NCBI GenBank assembly: GCA_016214445.1 | Contig: JACROM010000056.1 | Span: 1 to 16,057 of the forward strand | Reading direction: 5' to 3' | Origin: Microcaldota archaeon | GTDB taxonomy: Archaea > Micrarchaeota > Micrarchaeia > Norongarragalinales > Norongarragalinaceae | DNA: 16,057 nt | Shown: positions 1 through 6,699 of the stretch, piece after piece | Numbering within the stretch: the first letter of the stretch is position 1 | Layout: each line of letters starts with the position of its first letter | The notes under the pieces: generated by a model | The model's database searches: none | What the model saw: the letters and a program-made list of their open reading frames with translations, nothing else | Told to the model about the DNA's origin: nothing | Program-made: the position numbers and the translations under genes

Positions 1-85
1 ACGCTTTTAAACCCAATCGGGCAAGCTAATAACCTAAATCCCGTTCAACTGTTTCCCGCTGGGGACAGGAGGGCTTGGACATAAG

Positions 86-715
86 ATGACATTGGACAAG
101 AAAGCAGTTACTGAAGCAGTCGCCAAAGCGCTTAGTGAAAAGTCCGAAAGGAAATTCGCTCAGAGCCTCGACTTGGCAATCAACTTCCAGGAGTTGGACC
201 TCAAGAAACCGGAAAACCGCGTTAACGTGGACGTCATACTTCCGCATCCGCCCAAGGCAAAGAAGGTAGCTATTTTCGCGGACGGCGAAATCGCCTACAA
301 GGCCAAGGAAATAGCCGACCAGGTGTTTTCAGCAGCGGACATCGAGGCCATGTCCAAGGAAAAGAAGAAGAAAAAGCAGCTTTTGGGCTTCAAGATTTTG
401 GCGCAGCCGAACATGATGGCCTCGATAGGCAAAAGCCTCGGCCAGTTCCTTTCGCCGAGGGGACTGTTGCCCAAGCCTCTTCCGCCAGGAGCGAACATGA
501 AGGACATGGTGGAAATGACGAGGAGGAGCGTTTCTTTGAAGACGAAGAACCTGCCCGTTTGCCAGTGCATCGTAGGCAACGAGAAGATGCCTCAGGAAGA
601 GATAGTGGAGAACATTATTGCGGTAATTGAAGCAGTTGAAAAGAAGGTTTCTGCTCACCAGATAAAGAGCGTAATACTTAAGACAACCATGGGCAAGCCC
701 GTGAAAGTAGGTTGA
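86..715 (+). CDS. rpl1: 50S ribosomal protein L1 (archaeal uL1)
   Basis: Ribosomal protein L1 of the large-subunit L1 stalk, which binds 23S rRNA and takes part in moving deacylated tRNA out of the E site. The 209-residue product has the normal archaeal length. It shows the L1 pattern NVDVILPHPP near residue 47, then FLSPRGLLPKPLPPG near 121-135, and ends in the conserved ILKTTMGKPVKVG. The start is the ATG at 86. A GGAGGG stretch at 68-73 lies about 12 bases upstream, rather far for a ribosome binding site, so initiation may not depend on it. The stop is 4 bases before the P0 gene, so L1, P0 and P1 form one stalk operon, the usual archaeal grouping. L1 often represses its own mRNA in archaea, but I could not identify such a site here with confidence. 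Confidence 0.97.
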   Translation: MTLDKKAVTEAVAKALSEKSERKFAQSLDLAINFQELDLKKPENRVNVDVILPHPPKAKKVAIFADGEIAYKAKEIADQVFSAADIEAMSKEKKKKKQLLGFKILAQPNMMASIGKSLGQFLSPRGLLPKPLPPGANMKDMVEMTRRSVSLKTKNLPVCQCIVGNEKMPQEEIVENIIAVIEAVEKKVSAHQIKSVILKTTMGKPVKVG

Positions 716-722
716 ACTGGTT

Positions 723-1517
723 ATGTTGGACAAGCAAAGGAAACAGGAAGTCGTGAAGGAAATCGGCGAAGACATCCAGAAGTACCCTACTGTAGCGCTT
801 GCTTCCATCCAGAACCTGCCAGCAAGGCAGTACGGCGCGATAAAGAAGAAGACGCGCTCCAAGGCAAAGATAGAGTTCGCCCGCGCGACGCTTTTGAAGA
901 AGGCCCTTGACCAGCGGAAGGAGCTTGAGCCGATAGCGAAGGAACTCTCTTCAGGCAGCATCCTCGTGCTGAGCGATCTGGATGCTTTCTCGCTTTTCAA
1001 ATTATTCAAGCAGAACCGCTCCAAGGCTTTCGCCAAGCCGGGAGTTGTTGCTCCTTCAGACCTGGTTGTTCCAGCAGGCGACACCAGTCTCATGCCCGGG
1101 CCTGTGTTGACGGAACTGAAGCAGGCAGGAATACAGGCCAAGATTCAGGGCCCGAAAGTCGTGATAACAAAGGACGCGGTAGTGACGAAGAAGGGCGAAG
1201 TGGTCAGCGACTCCGCAGCCAAGATCCTTTCCAAGCTTGGCATAGAACCGATGGAAGTGGGCGTGGCTGTAAAGAAAGTGTACGACCACGGCACGTGGTA
1301 TTCCGCTGACGTGCTGGACATAGACGAACAGGCTGTTCTTCAGGGTTTGGTGCAGGCGCACCAGGAAGCGCTTAACTTGTGCGTTTTCGCGGGCGTTTAC
1401 AATGACGTGAGCGTTCAATTGATACTCCAGAAGGCTGAAAGGGAAGCGATGGCTTTACAGAAGGCCGTCGGCTCGTCCGCGCTGCCAGCTGCCGAGGAGA
1501 AGAAGGAAGAGCCTTAA
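723..1517 (+). CDS. rplP0: 50S ribosomal protein P0 (archaeal L10, uL10), short form
   Basis: Stalk base protein that binds 23S rRNA and L11 and carries P1/L12 dimers that recruit translation GTPases. The N-terminal RNA-binding domain and the archaeal insertion domain ([23 protein letters not shown] near residues 102-124) are clear. At 264 residues it is shorter than the roughly 300-340 of most archaeal P0 proteins. The helical spine that binds P1 dimers is short, about one helix (near residues 220-250), and the protein stops at AAEEKKEEP without the acidic tail and terminal GLxxLFG motif usually shared with P1. The 80 bases after the stop look like decayed or frameshifted tail sequence (see findings). 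It starts 8 bases after the L1 stop codon and is followed by P1. Confidence 0.93.
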   Translation: MLDKQRKQEVVKEIGEDIQKYPTVALASIQNLPARQYGAIKKKTRSKAKIEFARATLLKKALDQRKELEPIAKELSSGSILVLSDLDAFSLFKLFKQNRSKAFAKPGVVAPSDLVVPAGDTSLMPGPVLTELKQAGIQAKIQGPKVVITKDAVVTKKGEVVSDSAAKILSKLGIEPMEVGVAVKKVYDHGTWYSADVLDIDEQAVLQGLVQAHQEALNLCVFAGVYNDVSVQLILQKAEREAMALQKAVGSSALPAAEEKKEEP

Positions 1518-1600
1518 GCAGGCCGAAGCTCCGGAGGGAACCCAAACCAGCTGAAGCGAAGCCGGTATTTAGAACAAAAGTGAAACAAGAGGTCATGCGT

Positions 1601-1900
1601 ATGAAAGACGTATATGCGGCGTTGTTGCTGCACAAGGCTGGCAAGCAGATAAGCGAGGAAAACGTGAAGAAGGTCCTTGCCGCTGCCGGAGTGCAGGAAG
1701 ACGACACCAAGATAAAAGCCCTCTGCGTGGCGCTGCAGGGAGTCAACATAGACGAAGCGCTCAAGCAGGCTGCTGTCGTAGCTGCCGCGCCCGCCGTGGG
1801 TGGTGCCGCGCCCGCTAAGGCCGAGGCCAAGGAAGAAGAGAAATCGGAAGAGAAGAAGGAAGAGGAAGCAGCCCAAGGTTTGGCAGCCCTCTTCGGTTAG
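1601..1900 (+). CDS. rpl12: 50S ribosomal protein P1 (archaeal L12)
   Basis: Acidic stalk protein P1, which dimerises through its N-terminus, binds the P0 spine and recruits elongation factors through its C-terminal tail. The product reads [15 protein letters not shown], a standard archaeal P1 start, followed by an Ala-rich hinge, a charged Glu/Lys stretch and the terminal GLAALFG. I chose the ATG at 1601 because it gives the family start and lies 7 bases after a GAGGT ribosome binding site (1589-1593). The same frame stays open upstream through an ATG at 1595 and a GTG at 1580, but both fit the family and the binding site less well. At 99 residues the length is typical. It is the last gene of the stalk operon, and T-tracts follow at once. 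Confidence 0.95.
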   Translation: MKDVYAALLLHKAGKQISEENVKKVLAAAGVQEDDTKIKALCVALQGVNIDEALKQAAVVAAAPAVGGAAPAKAEAKEEEKSEEKKEEEAAQGLAALFG

Positions 1901-1980
1901 TTTTTTTCTTTCCAATAATTTCTTTCTCCTTGCTGCTTGGCGCTACTGCTAGGGCCTATTTTTTGCTCTTTTTTTGTTTG
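1901..1980 (+). terminator. T-tract terminator region after the stalk operon
   Basis: Right after the P1 stop codon there is a run of seven T (1901-1907), then further T-runs at about 1959-1964 and 1969-1975. No strong stem-loop precedes them. Archaeal RNA polymerase terminates at such T-tracts, so this convergent intergenic stretch probably ends the plus-strand stalk transcript. On the minus strand the same stretch is A-rich and gives no comparable signal for the converging gene. Confidence 0.6.
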
Positions 1981-1986
1981 TTCACT

Positions 1987-2643
1987 TTACGGGGCGTATT
2001 TCTGGCTGAATCTTTTGAGTGCCTCAGCGCATCTTGTTTCCGCGTCACCGCCTTTGAATAGTAAGCCAAGACGAAGGTAGGGCGCGCCTTCTTCGTGAAC
2101 ATTTTTTGGTTTAGCTGGTGAAAGAAAAGTTTTTACGTTTTCAAGCATGCCCTCTCGTTTACTACGTGCTAGTACGTCATCTGTCAAGTTGGCGACAGCC
2201 TCTGCAGCCTTATCCTCAAGTTCCTCCTGGGTTATGCCCGGATATTTCGCTACTATTTTCTTTCTGATGCCTTCTGACTCATCAAGCACGTTCAATAAGC
2301 TTTTTATGGCTCTTCTTTCGGGGTCGTGCCCGCGTGAGGACATTTTTACTTCTTGGAGAGACTTTCTGTCAATTATTTTAACATCGAAATAAAGGTCTTG
2401 TGACTGCGGTTCATTTTTTAAAAACACCATGTGCGTTATGATTCCGTCCGGGACGTCTACGAACTTGTTGCCTTTTTTATCTGTATACCTGAGTTTGATG
2501 AAAAAGCTGCGAGGCCCGTACGGTGCGACGGAAATTTGCAGTCGTTCTTTGTGGTTTGTCTTTAAAGTGTCAAGTCGGTTTTCTAAGAGGTTCAACATGA
2601 ACAAGATAGGCTCGCCTTGGTTTTTATTGTTTTGGAAAACCAT
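1987..2643 (-). CDS. Hypothetical protein (218 aa), family not recognised
   Basis: I do not recognise this protein. It has 218 residues, no signal peptide, no clear membrane segment and only one Cys. The N-terminal half looks like mixed beta structure (stretches such as LQISVAPYG and SFFIKLRYTD). The C-terminal half is helical and charged. A GHDPERR stretch sits near residue 105. The ATG at 2643 is supported by a GAGG motif a few bases upstream. It is the last gene of a minus-strand group, 32 bases after the possible SecB-like gene, and it converges on the stalk operon. Its base composition is visibly more AT-rich than its neighbours, with many T-runs, which could mean later acquisition or lower expression. 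Confidence 0.7.
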   Translation of the reverse strand: MVFQNNKNQGEPILFMLNLLENRLDTLKTNHKERLQISVAPYGPRSFFIKLRYTDKKGNKFVDVPDGIITHMVFLKNEPQSQDLYFDVKIIDRKSLQEVKMSSRGHDPERRAIKSLLNVLDESEGIRKKIVAKYPGITQEELEDKAAEAVANLTDDVLARSKREGMLENVKTFLSPAKPKNVHEEGAPYLRLGLLFKGGDAETRCAEALKRFSQKYAP

Positions 2644-2675
2644 CCAGCCTCAATGTTGATTTTGGTTCCTTGAGC

Positions 2676-3095
2676 TCAGCCCGCCTTCTGGCCTTCGGGC
2701 TTTTTCAGGGTTTCCGGCTGGAGCGTCACTTTCTGCACGCTGATTGGCGCAACCAGGCCGATCGCGTAGGCGAGAAGGGTTCCAACTGAACCCGAAGTGT
2801 AGCTCAACGCCGTAAGAACTTCGCTTGCCACGTTCAACGGCAATTGTTTCTTTTTCTTCCACTCTTCCTGTATGGCCTTGATTTCCTCTTTCGAGGCTTC
2901 CAAAACAAGTTCGCCCACGAAAATCATTTCAGCCACTTCGGGGTTGTACTTTATGGTGTAATCGTATACTATGCTGACGTCCTTTTCCGCCTTCACATCT
3001 CGTATGTTCACGTTGAAGCCCATCCCTTCCAGCTGGTTGGGCTGCATCCTCTTCGCTGCAACGGAATTCACTCTGCTGCTCTTTATTTTCACCAT
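2676..3095 (-). CDS. Conserved archaeal protein, possible SecB-like fold
   Basis: A 139-residue soluble protein. The segment VSIVYDYTIKYNPEVAEMIFVGELVLEA (in two parts, near residues 40-68) is a run of beta strands. It is followed by a helix, then LPLNVASEVLTALSYTSG (near 84-101) and GLVAPISVQKVTL (near 113-125). The order (strands, then a helix carrying a residue like the Pro-x-Ala-x-Glu-Val of SecB, then a late Ala-Pro) resembles SecB-type export chaperones, which have distant archaeal relatives such as a Methanocaldococcus protein. That is my inference from pattern, not a firm assignment. A good ribosome binding site, AGGTGAT, lies 5 bases before the ATG. It probably shares a transcript with the genes on either side (gaps of 32 and 52 bases). 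Confidence 0.72.
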   Translation of the reverse strand: MVKIKSSRVNSVAAKRMQPNQLEGMGFNVNIRDVKAEKDVSIVYDYTIKYNPEVAEMIFVGELVLEASKEEIKAIQEEWKKKKQLPLNVASEVLTALSYTSGSVGTLLAYAIGLVAPISVQKVTLQPETLKKPEGQKAG

Positions 3096-3147
3096 TCAAA
3101 ATCACCTTTAATTCGCAAATCAAATCGTGCACTGTTTTAGCACTAAG

Positions 3148-3813
3148 TCATATGTGAAGGCTGTCGCCCGGCCTGAGCACGTGCGGTATCGCCCTGGTTT
3201 TCAACGCGCGCTGCTCGAATTCCCTGACATCAACCTTCAGTTCCTTGAACGTGTCGTAGTGCATGGGTATGACGTGCTTGACGCGCATCCTCTTGAGCGC
3301 GGTTATAGCTGAAAGCACGTCCATGGTGTAGGTGCCGCCTATTGGTATGGCGGCTACATCGGCATCAACGCGCGTCAAATCGTAGAAATCGTAAGTGTCT
3401 CCTGCGTGGAAGAAAGACTCTGCTCCGACGCCGACCCTGTAGCTCACCGGCCTAACGCTCTGCGGGTGCTTGGCAGGCATGACGGCCACTTCGATGCCGT
3501 TAAGCTCGAAACGCTCGCCTTCGGTCACCTGCATCTTCAGTCTGAGCGGCATGTCGAGTTTCTCAAGGGTTTCAGGCGGCGCGACCACGTGCGCCATGCT
3601 CCTCGCCACCACTGCCTCCACAGTTGAGGAGTCGCAGTGGTCGAAGTGCTCATGGCTCAAGAGCACCAAATCAACGTTGTTGAAAGCGTTGGCGCTGACA
3701 GGCGGCCTGTAAAGCCTTTCCTTGCCCTCGTCGGAGAGCCAGGGGTCGAACAGCATGCTCTTTCCGCCCATCCTGACATGGAACCCTGAATGGCCGAGGT
3801 ACATTATTTCCAT
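3148..3813 (-). CDS. Metallo-beta-lactamase-fold hydrolase, UPF0173 type
   Basis: A metal-dependent hydrolase of the metallo-beta-lactamase fold, closest in layout to the UPF0173/YtkL-type proteins of about 220-230 residues (221 here). It starts with MEIMYLGHSGF, where the conserved His8 falls in the family's first motif. FDPWL (22-26) comes next, then the metal-binding SHEHFDH motif (His54, His56, Asp58, His59), a FHAGDT motif with the bridging Asp, and a late IPMHYDTF His. The substrate is not known for this family. I chose the ATG at 3813 over an upstream GTG at 3819 because a TATA box (3836-3845) sits about 28 bases before 3813, which predicts a leaderless message starting there. It is the first gene of the minus-strand group and is divergent from the endonuclease IV-like gene. 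Confidence 0.88.
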   Translation of the reverse strand: MEIMYLGHSGFHVRMGGKSMLFDPWLSDEGKERLYRPPVSANAFNNVDLVLLSHEHFDHCDSSTVEAVVARSMAHVVAPPETLEKLDMPLRLKMQVTEGERFELNGIEVAVMPAKHPQSVRPVSYRVGVGAESFFHAGDTYDFYDLTRVDADVAAIPIGGTYTMDVLSAITALKRMRVKHVIPMHYDTFKELKVDVREFEQRALKTRAIPHVLRPGDSLHI

Positions 3814-3835
3814 AAACACCGTTTGTCTTTGTATG

Positions 3836-3845
3836 CTTAAATAAT
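3836..3845 (-). promoter_or_regulatory. TATA box for the metallo-hydrolase gene
   Basis: ATTATTTAAG on the minus strand, centred about 28 bases before the ATG at 3813. The distance predicts transcription starting at or a couple of bases before the start codon, that is, a leaderless mRNA. Confidence 0.6.
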
Positions 3846-3875
3846 CTTCTTTTCAGCCCTGAAACGGCACTACGG

Positions 3876-3885
3876 CTTAAATAAG
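3876..3885 (+). promoter_or_regulatory. TATA box for the endonuclease IV-like gene
   Basis: CTTAAATAAG, centred about 27 bases before the ATG at 3907, again predicting a leaderless message. It almost repeats the sequence of the divergent TATA box 40 bases away, so the two promoters face away from each other within about 95 bases. Confidence 0.6.
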
Positions 3886-3906
3886 CTGTTTCCTTTCATG
3901 TAAAAC

Positions 3907-4728
3907 ATGTTCCGTTTCGGTCCCGCAGGCATACCCCTCGAATGCGAAGGCACCAGCATCGACGGAGTGCGTTGCACCGCCTCTTTGGGCTTGGACGCCA
4001 TGGAGTTGGAGTTCGTGCACGGCTGCAGGATGAAGAAGGAAAACGCAGAAGAGATTGGCGCGGAAGCGAAAAAGCTCGACATTTCATTGAGCGCGCACGG
4101 CTCCTACTACCTCAACCTTTTGTCGCCAGAAAAACAGAAACTCGGAAGAACCAAGGCCGAGCTCGCCAAAACAGCGGAAACCCTGCACTTGGCAGGGGGC
4201 AAGAGGCTGGTTTTCCACGCAGGCTTCTATTTAGGAATGGAGAAAAGCAAGGCATACGAGTTGATGAAGAAAAACATGAACGCCTTGTTGGAGAAAACAA
4301 AGGACTTCGATGTTTTCCTCGCCCCTGAAGTGATGGGCAAGGAGAGCCAGTTCGGTTCCCTTGAGGAAGTGTTCGGTTTGGCAGGAGACCTTGGATACGA
4401 CAAAGTGAGGCCGTGCATCGACTGGGGCCACTACCACGCTAGGAACCGAGGTGTTTTGAAGGAAAAAAAGGATTTCGCAAGAGTGCTGGAGTTGGTGGAG
4501 AAAAAAGCGGGCAAAGAAGGTCTCAAAACATTGCACTGCCACGTTTCAGGAATCGAGTTTACGGAAAAAGGCGAAAGAAGGCATTTGCCGTTGAGCTCGA
4601 AACAGCCGGACTTCATCCTTCTTCTTGAGGCGTTAAAGGAGTTCAAGTGTTCTGGAACTTTAATCTGCGAGTCTCCCCTCATAGAGAAGGACGCTTTGCT
4701 GCTGAAGGAGACGTGGGAAGGGTTGTAA
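3907..4728 (+). CDS. nfo: Endonuclease IV-like AP endonuclease (TIM barrel)
   Basis: A TIM-barrel metal-dependent protein of the endonuclease IV family, which cuts DNA 5' to abasic sites in base excision repair. At 273 residues it has normal length. Metal-ligand motifs appear in family order: LSAHGSYYLNL (His64), VFHAGF (His104), APEVMGK (Glu141), CIDWGHYHAR (Asp172, His175), LHCHVSG (His210/His212) and CESP near residue 260. Instead of the bacterial Asp-x-His pair after the fifth motif it has GERRH (Glu223, His226), a variation I associate with archaeal members. The function could therefore be another xylose-isomerase-like activity, though endonuclease IV is the best call. The predicted transcript is leaderless from its own TATA box. 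Confidence 0.87.
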   Translation: MFRFGPAGIPLECEGTSIDGVRCTASLGLDAMELEFVHGCRMKKENAEEIGAEAKKLDISLSAHGSYYLNLLSPEKQKLGRTKAELAKTAETLHLAGGKRLVFHAGFYLGMEKSKAYELMKKNMNALLEKTKDFDVFLAPEVMGKESQFGSLEEVFGLAGDLGYDKVRPCIDWGHYHARNRGVLKEKKDFARVLELVEKKAGKEGLKTLHCHVSGIEFTEKGERRHLPLSSKQPDFILLLEALKEFKCSGTLICESPLIEKDALLLKETWEGL

Positions 4729-4750
4729 TCACCCGGCCTCATCGCAACCA

Positions 4751-4757
4751 ATAAAAA
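4751..4757 (+). promoter_or_regulatory. TATA-like element before the thioredoxin-fold gene
   Basis: ATAAAAA centred about 28 bases before the ATG at 4782. It favours that ATG over the GTG at 4773 as a leaderless start. The motif is weaker than the other TATA boxes in the window. Confidence 0.4.
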
Positions 4758-4781
4758 CAGTTTTAACCCAAAGTGAAGAGT

Positions 4782-5591
4782 ATGACAACTACGGACAAGC
4801 ATGAAAGGAAAGAGAAGGCAGTTGAAGTTAGGAAGGAAACTAGGAAACCGGAGAAGGAAGCAGCAACCCGCGGTAAGGGCAGGGCGGTTCCAATCTGGGT
4901 TTACGCGGTTGCCGCGCTTATTGTTCTGGTTATTGCCGGCTCAGTCGCTTACAGCTCGTTGTATTTGCCCTCGCAGAATACTCCTGTCCCTACAACGTCG
5001 CCGCAGTCGCCTTCCCTTAATGAAGCCAAAAATTATTCGCTGCCGTTGGGTGCGAAGGAAACTGGCCTAGAGTCATGCTCGGAAGGAAAAATCAAGGTGC
5101 TTTTGTTCCACGACCCCTACTGCGCTCCTTGCGCCGCCAACGAGTACATAGTGAACAAGTTCTACGAAAAATACGGGGACAAGGCCGACATCCAGTACCG
5201 TTTCGTCATAGCAAATTCCCGCAAGATGATCGCTGAATACGGACTGGACATGGTCTACCAAGCTCAAGACTACCATGTCTGCGCGCAGGAAAACGGCGTA
5301 ATACAAGAATTCAAGAAATGCTTTTACGACTCGCTCAAGACCGACGGGGTCAAATACATCCCATTGGATTCAGCGGAGCTGAACGCCTGCGCCAAGAGCG
5401 TGGGAATGGACGAGCTTGCGCTGGGAAAATGCCTTCCGACAGCTAGGAAGAAAGTGGACGAGCAACTTGCCGAGGCTTTCGAGCTCGGCGGCGGCACCTA
5501 CTTCACGCCCATGGCCGTAGTGGACTGTCGGTACAAAGTGAATTCGGCGTTGGTAGAGCAGACTTATTGCGCAGTAGCGAAAACCTGTTGA
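4782..5591 (+). CDS. Membrane-anchored DsbA-like thioredoxin-fold protein
   Basis: Probable disulfide oxidoreductase facing outside the membrane. From the ATG at 4782 (269 residues) it has a charged cytoplasmic head (1-35), one membrane segment (about 37-58) and a Pro/Thr/Ser linker. A thioredoxin-like domain follows, with beta strand KVLLFHDPYC leading into the active-site CAPC (Cys114, Cys117). A TP that fits the fold's cis-proline occurs late, in TYFTPMAVVDC. The helical insertion has several extra Cys, more than DsbA needs, so the domain may hold structural disulfides. It lies just before a Cys-rich secreted protein that may be its substrate, which is inference from neighbourhood. A GTG at 4773 is an alternative start, adding three residues. 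Confidence 0.85.
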   Translation: MTTTDKHERKEKAVEVRKETRKPEKEAATRGKGRAVPIWVYAVAALIVLVIAGSVAYSSLYLPSQNTPVPTTSPQSPSLNEAKNYSLPLGAKETGLESCSEGKIKVLLFHDPYCAPCAANEYIVNKFYEKYGDKADIQYRFVIANSRKMIAEYGLDMVYQAQDYHVCAQENGVIQEFKKCFYDSLKTDGVKYIPLDSAELNACAKSVGMDELALGKCLPTARKKVDEQLAEAFELGGGTYFTPMAVVDCRYKVNSALVEQTYCAVAKTC

Positions 5592-5606
5592 GAAAGGCTT
5601 CTGCGC

Positions 5607-5633
5607 TTCTCGGCCGGAGCGCCCAGCCGAGAA
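5607..5633. repeat. Inverted repeat between two secreted-protein genes
   Basis: TTCTCGGC (5607-5614) and GCCGAGAA (5626-5633) form a perfect 8-bp stem with an 11-base loop. It lies just after the thioredoxin-fold gene and immediately before the next TATA box. It could stabilise the 3' end of the upstream message or be an operator for the downstream gene. No T-run follows, so a classical intrinsic terminator is unlikely. Confidence 0.5.
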
Positions 5634-5638
5634 ACCAA

Positions 5639-5648
5639 CGAATAAATA
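5639..5648 (+). promoter_or_regulatory. TATA box before the Cys-rich secreted protein
   Basis: CGAATAAATA centred about 27 bases before the ATG at 5671, predicting a leaderless start there rather than at the GTG at 5659. Confidence 0.5.
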
Positions 5649-5670
5649 CCCCCGCCGAGTGTATGTCTCC

Positions 5671-6588
5671 ATGGTTGTTCGGGGAAGCGAAACCAAGAAG
5701 ACTCTTGCTTTGGCAGCTTTCTTGCTCTTTTTAAGCGCTTTCGCCTCGGCTCGGGTCGGAGCCGAGTTGAGCGCGAACCTGGCTGCTAAAATGCAGCTGC
5801 CAGAAGCGCAATCCCGCGCGCCGTCACCTGTGATGATGATTGCGCCCGAGATGCCTCCGAACATCCCGGTGGGCGACATAGTGTCGAGTAAACTCGGAGG
5901 CAGTAGCATCTTCAAGAAATACGACGAAGAAAAACTGTCGGCCGCCTGTTCCAACGAAGGAGAGTTGGTGCAAGTCATATTGAACGATTTGAAGTCAGCT
6001 GAGGAATTCACCAAAGCGTGCGAGCCGATTGTGGTGAGCCTTGAAAAATGCAGGGAGGGCAAGCCAATGTGCGAGCATGTCAAGAGGTTGCCGGGCGAGG
6101 AGGCAAGCTGTCCGCCGGACATAAATGTTCTGGCGGATGCGTGCATGAAGCGTAAGCTGAACTCTCTGCTTGAGCGCCGGGCAGAGGACGAACGCCGTCT
6201 TCCGTTGGAGTGCGAGAAGGAGTGGGAGTACAACAAAAAGAACGTTTTGTTCGGCTGTGAGGAACGGAAAAGGTCTGCCGAGCTTCAATGTAATGAGGAA
6301 GTATTCATGGCGGACTGCATCAAGCACCTCTCCCCCTGTCCTGAATTCACTTTTCCCCAGAATTTCACGGAGAACTGCTTAAAGCAGAACGGAAAGATAG
6401 ACCGCATCATGAATCCGCAGGGGTGTGTCGTTGATGCCAAGTGCATCATACCGCCTTCCTCGCCAACCACTGCTCCTACAGCCTCTCCGGCAGCTGTTGC
6501 CTCGCCTTCGCCGGCAGTGACGCCTACGCCGGTTCCGACCCCTTCTCCGACGGCTGCTGCCTCGGCTGCTGCCTCGCCTACTGTTTAG
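5671..6588 (+). CDS. Cys-rich secreted protein, N-terminal part (cut by in-frame TAG)
   Basis: I do not recognise the family. From the ATG at 5671 the protein begins with a Lys-containing head and a hydrophobic stretch ending in SAFASA, a clear signal peptide with likely cleavage after residue 27. The mature part is helical and charged with about a dozen Cys, often spaced in pairs, such as CREGKPMC. It then enters a Pro/Thr/Ser/Ala linker and stops at TAG (6586-6588). The same frame stays open for another 466 codons and the linker simply continues, so this is most likely the first half of one 771-codon protein. A GTG at 5659 is a less likely start. It sits directly downstream of the thioredoxin-fold gene. 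Confidence 0.72.
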   Translation: MVVRGSETKKTLALAAFLLFLSAFASARVGAELSANLAAKMQLPEAQSRAPSPVMMIAPEMPPNIPVGDIVSSKLGGSSIFKKYDEEKLSAACSNEGELVQVILNDLKSAEEFTKACEPIVVSLEKCREGKPMCEHVKRLPGEEASCPPDINVLADACMKRKLNSLLERRAEDERRLPLECEKEWEYNKKNVLFGCEERKRSAELQCNEEVFMADCIKHLSPCPEFTFPQNFTENCLKQNGKIDRIMNPQGCVVDAKCIIPPSSPTTAPTASPAAVASPSPAVTPTPVPTPSPTAAASAAASPTV

Positions 6589-6699
6589 CCTTCGCCAACG
6601 ATTTCGCCTGCCCCTTCGCCGTCTGCAACGCCCTCGCCAACTGAAACCGCTACTCCCACAGCCACTCCGACTGCCGTTGCCTCGCTTTCACCAACACCT

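Noticed and set aside
1..85. L1 autoregulatory RNA site in the leader of the stalk operon.
   Set aside because: The leader has G- and C-rich patches that might pair, but I could not draw a convincing L1-binding structure.
329..1141. Long minus-strand reading frame opposite L1 and P0.
   Set aside because: It is a shadow of the strongly supported ribosomal genes and has no recognisable protein features.
6586..6588. TAG as pyrrolysine or a reassigned sense codon.
   Set aside because: TAG is used as an ordinary stop by P1 (1898-1900) and at 7984-7986, no pyrrolysine genes are in view, and a single C-to-A change from a Ser codon explains it better.
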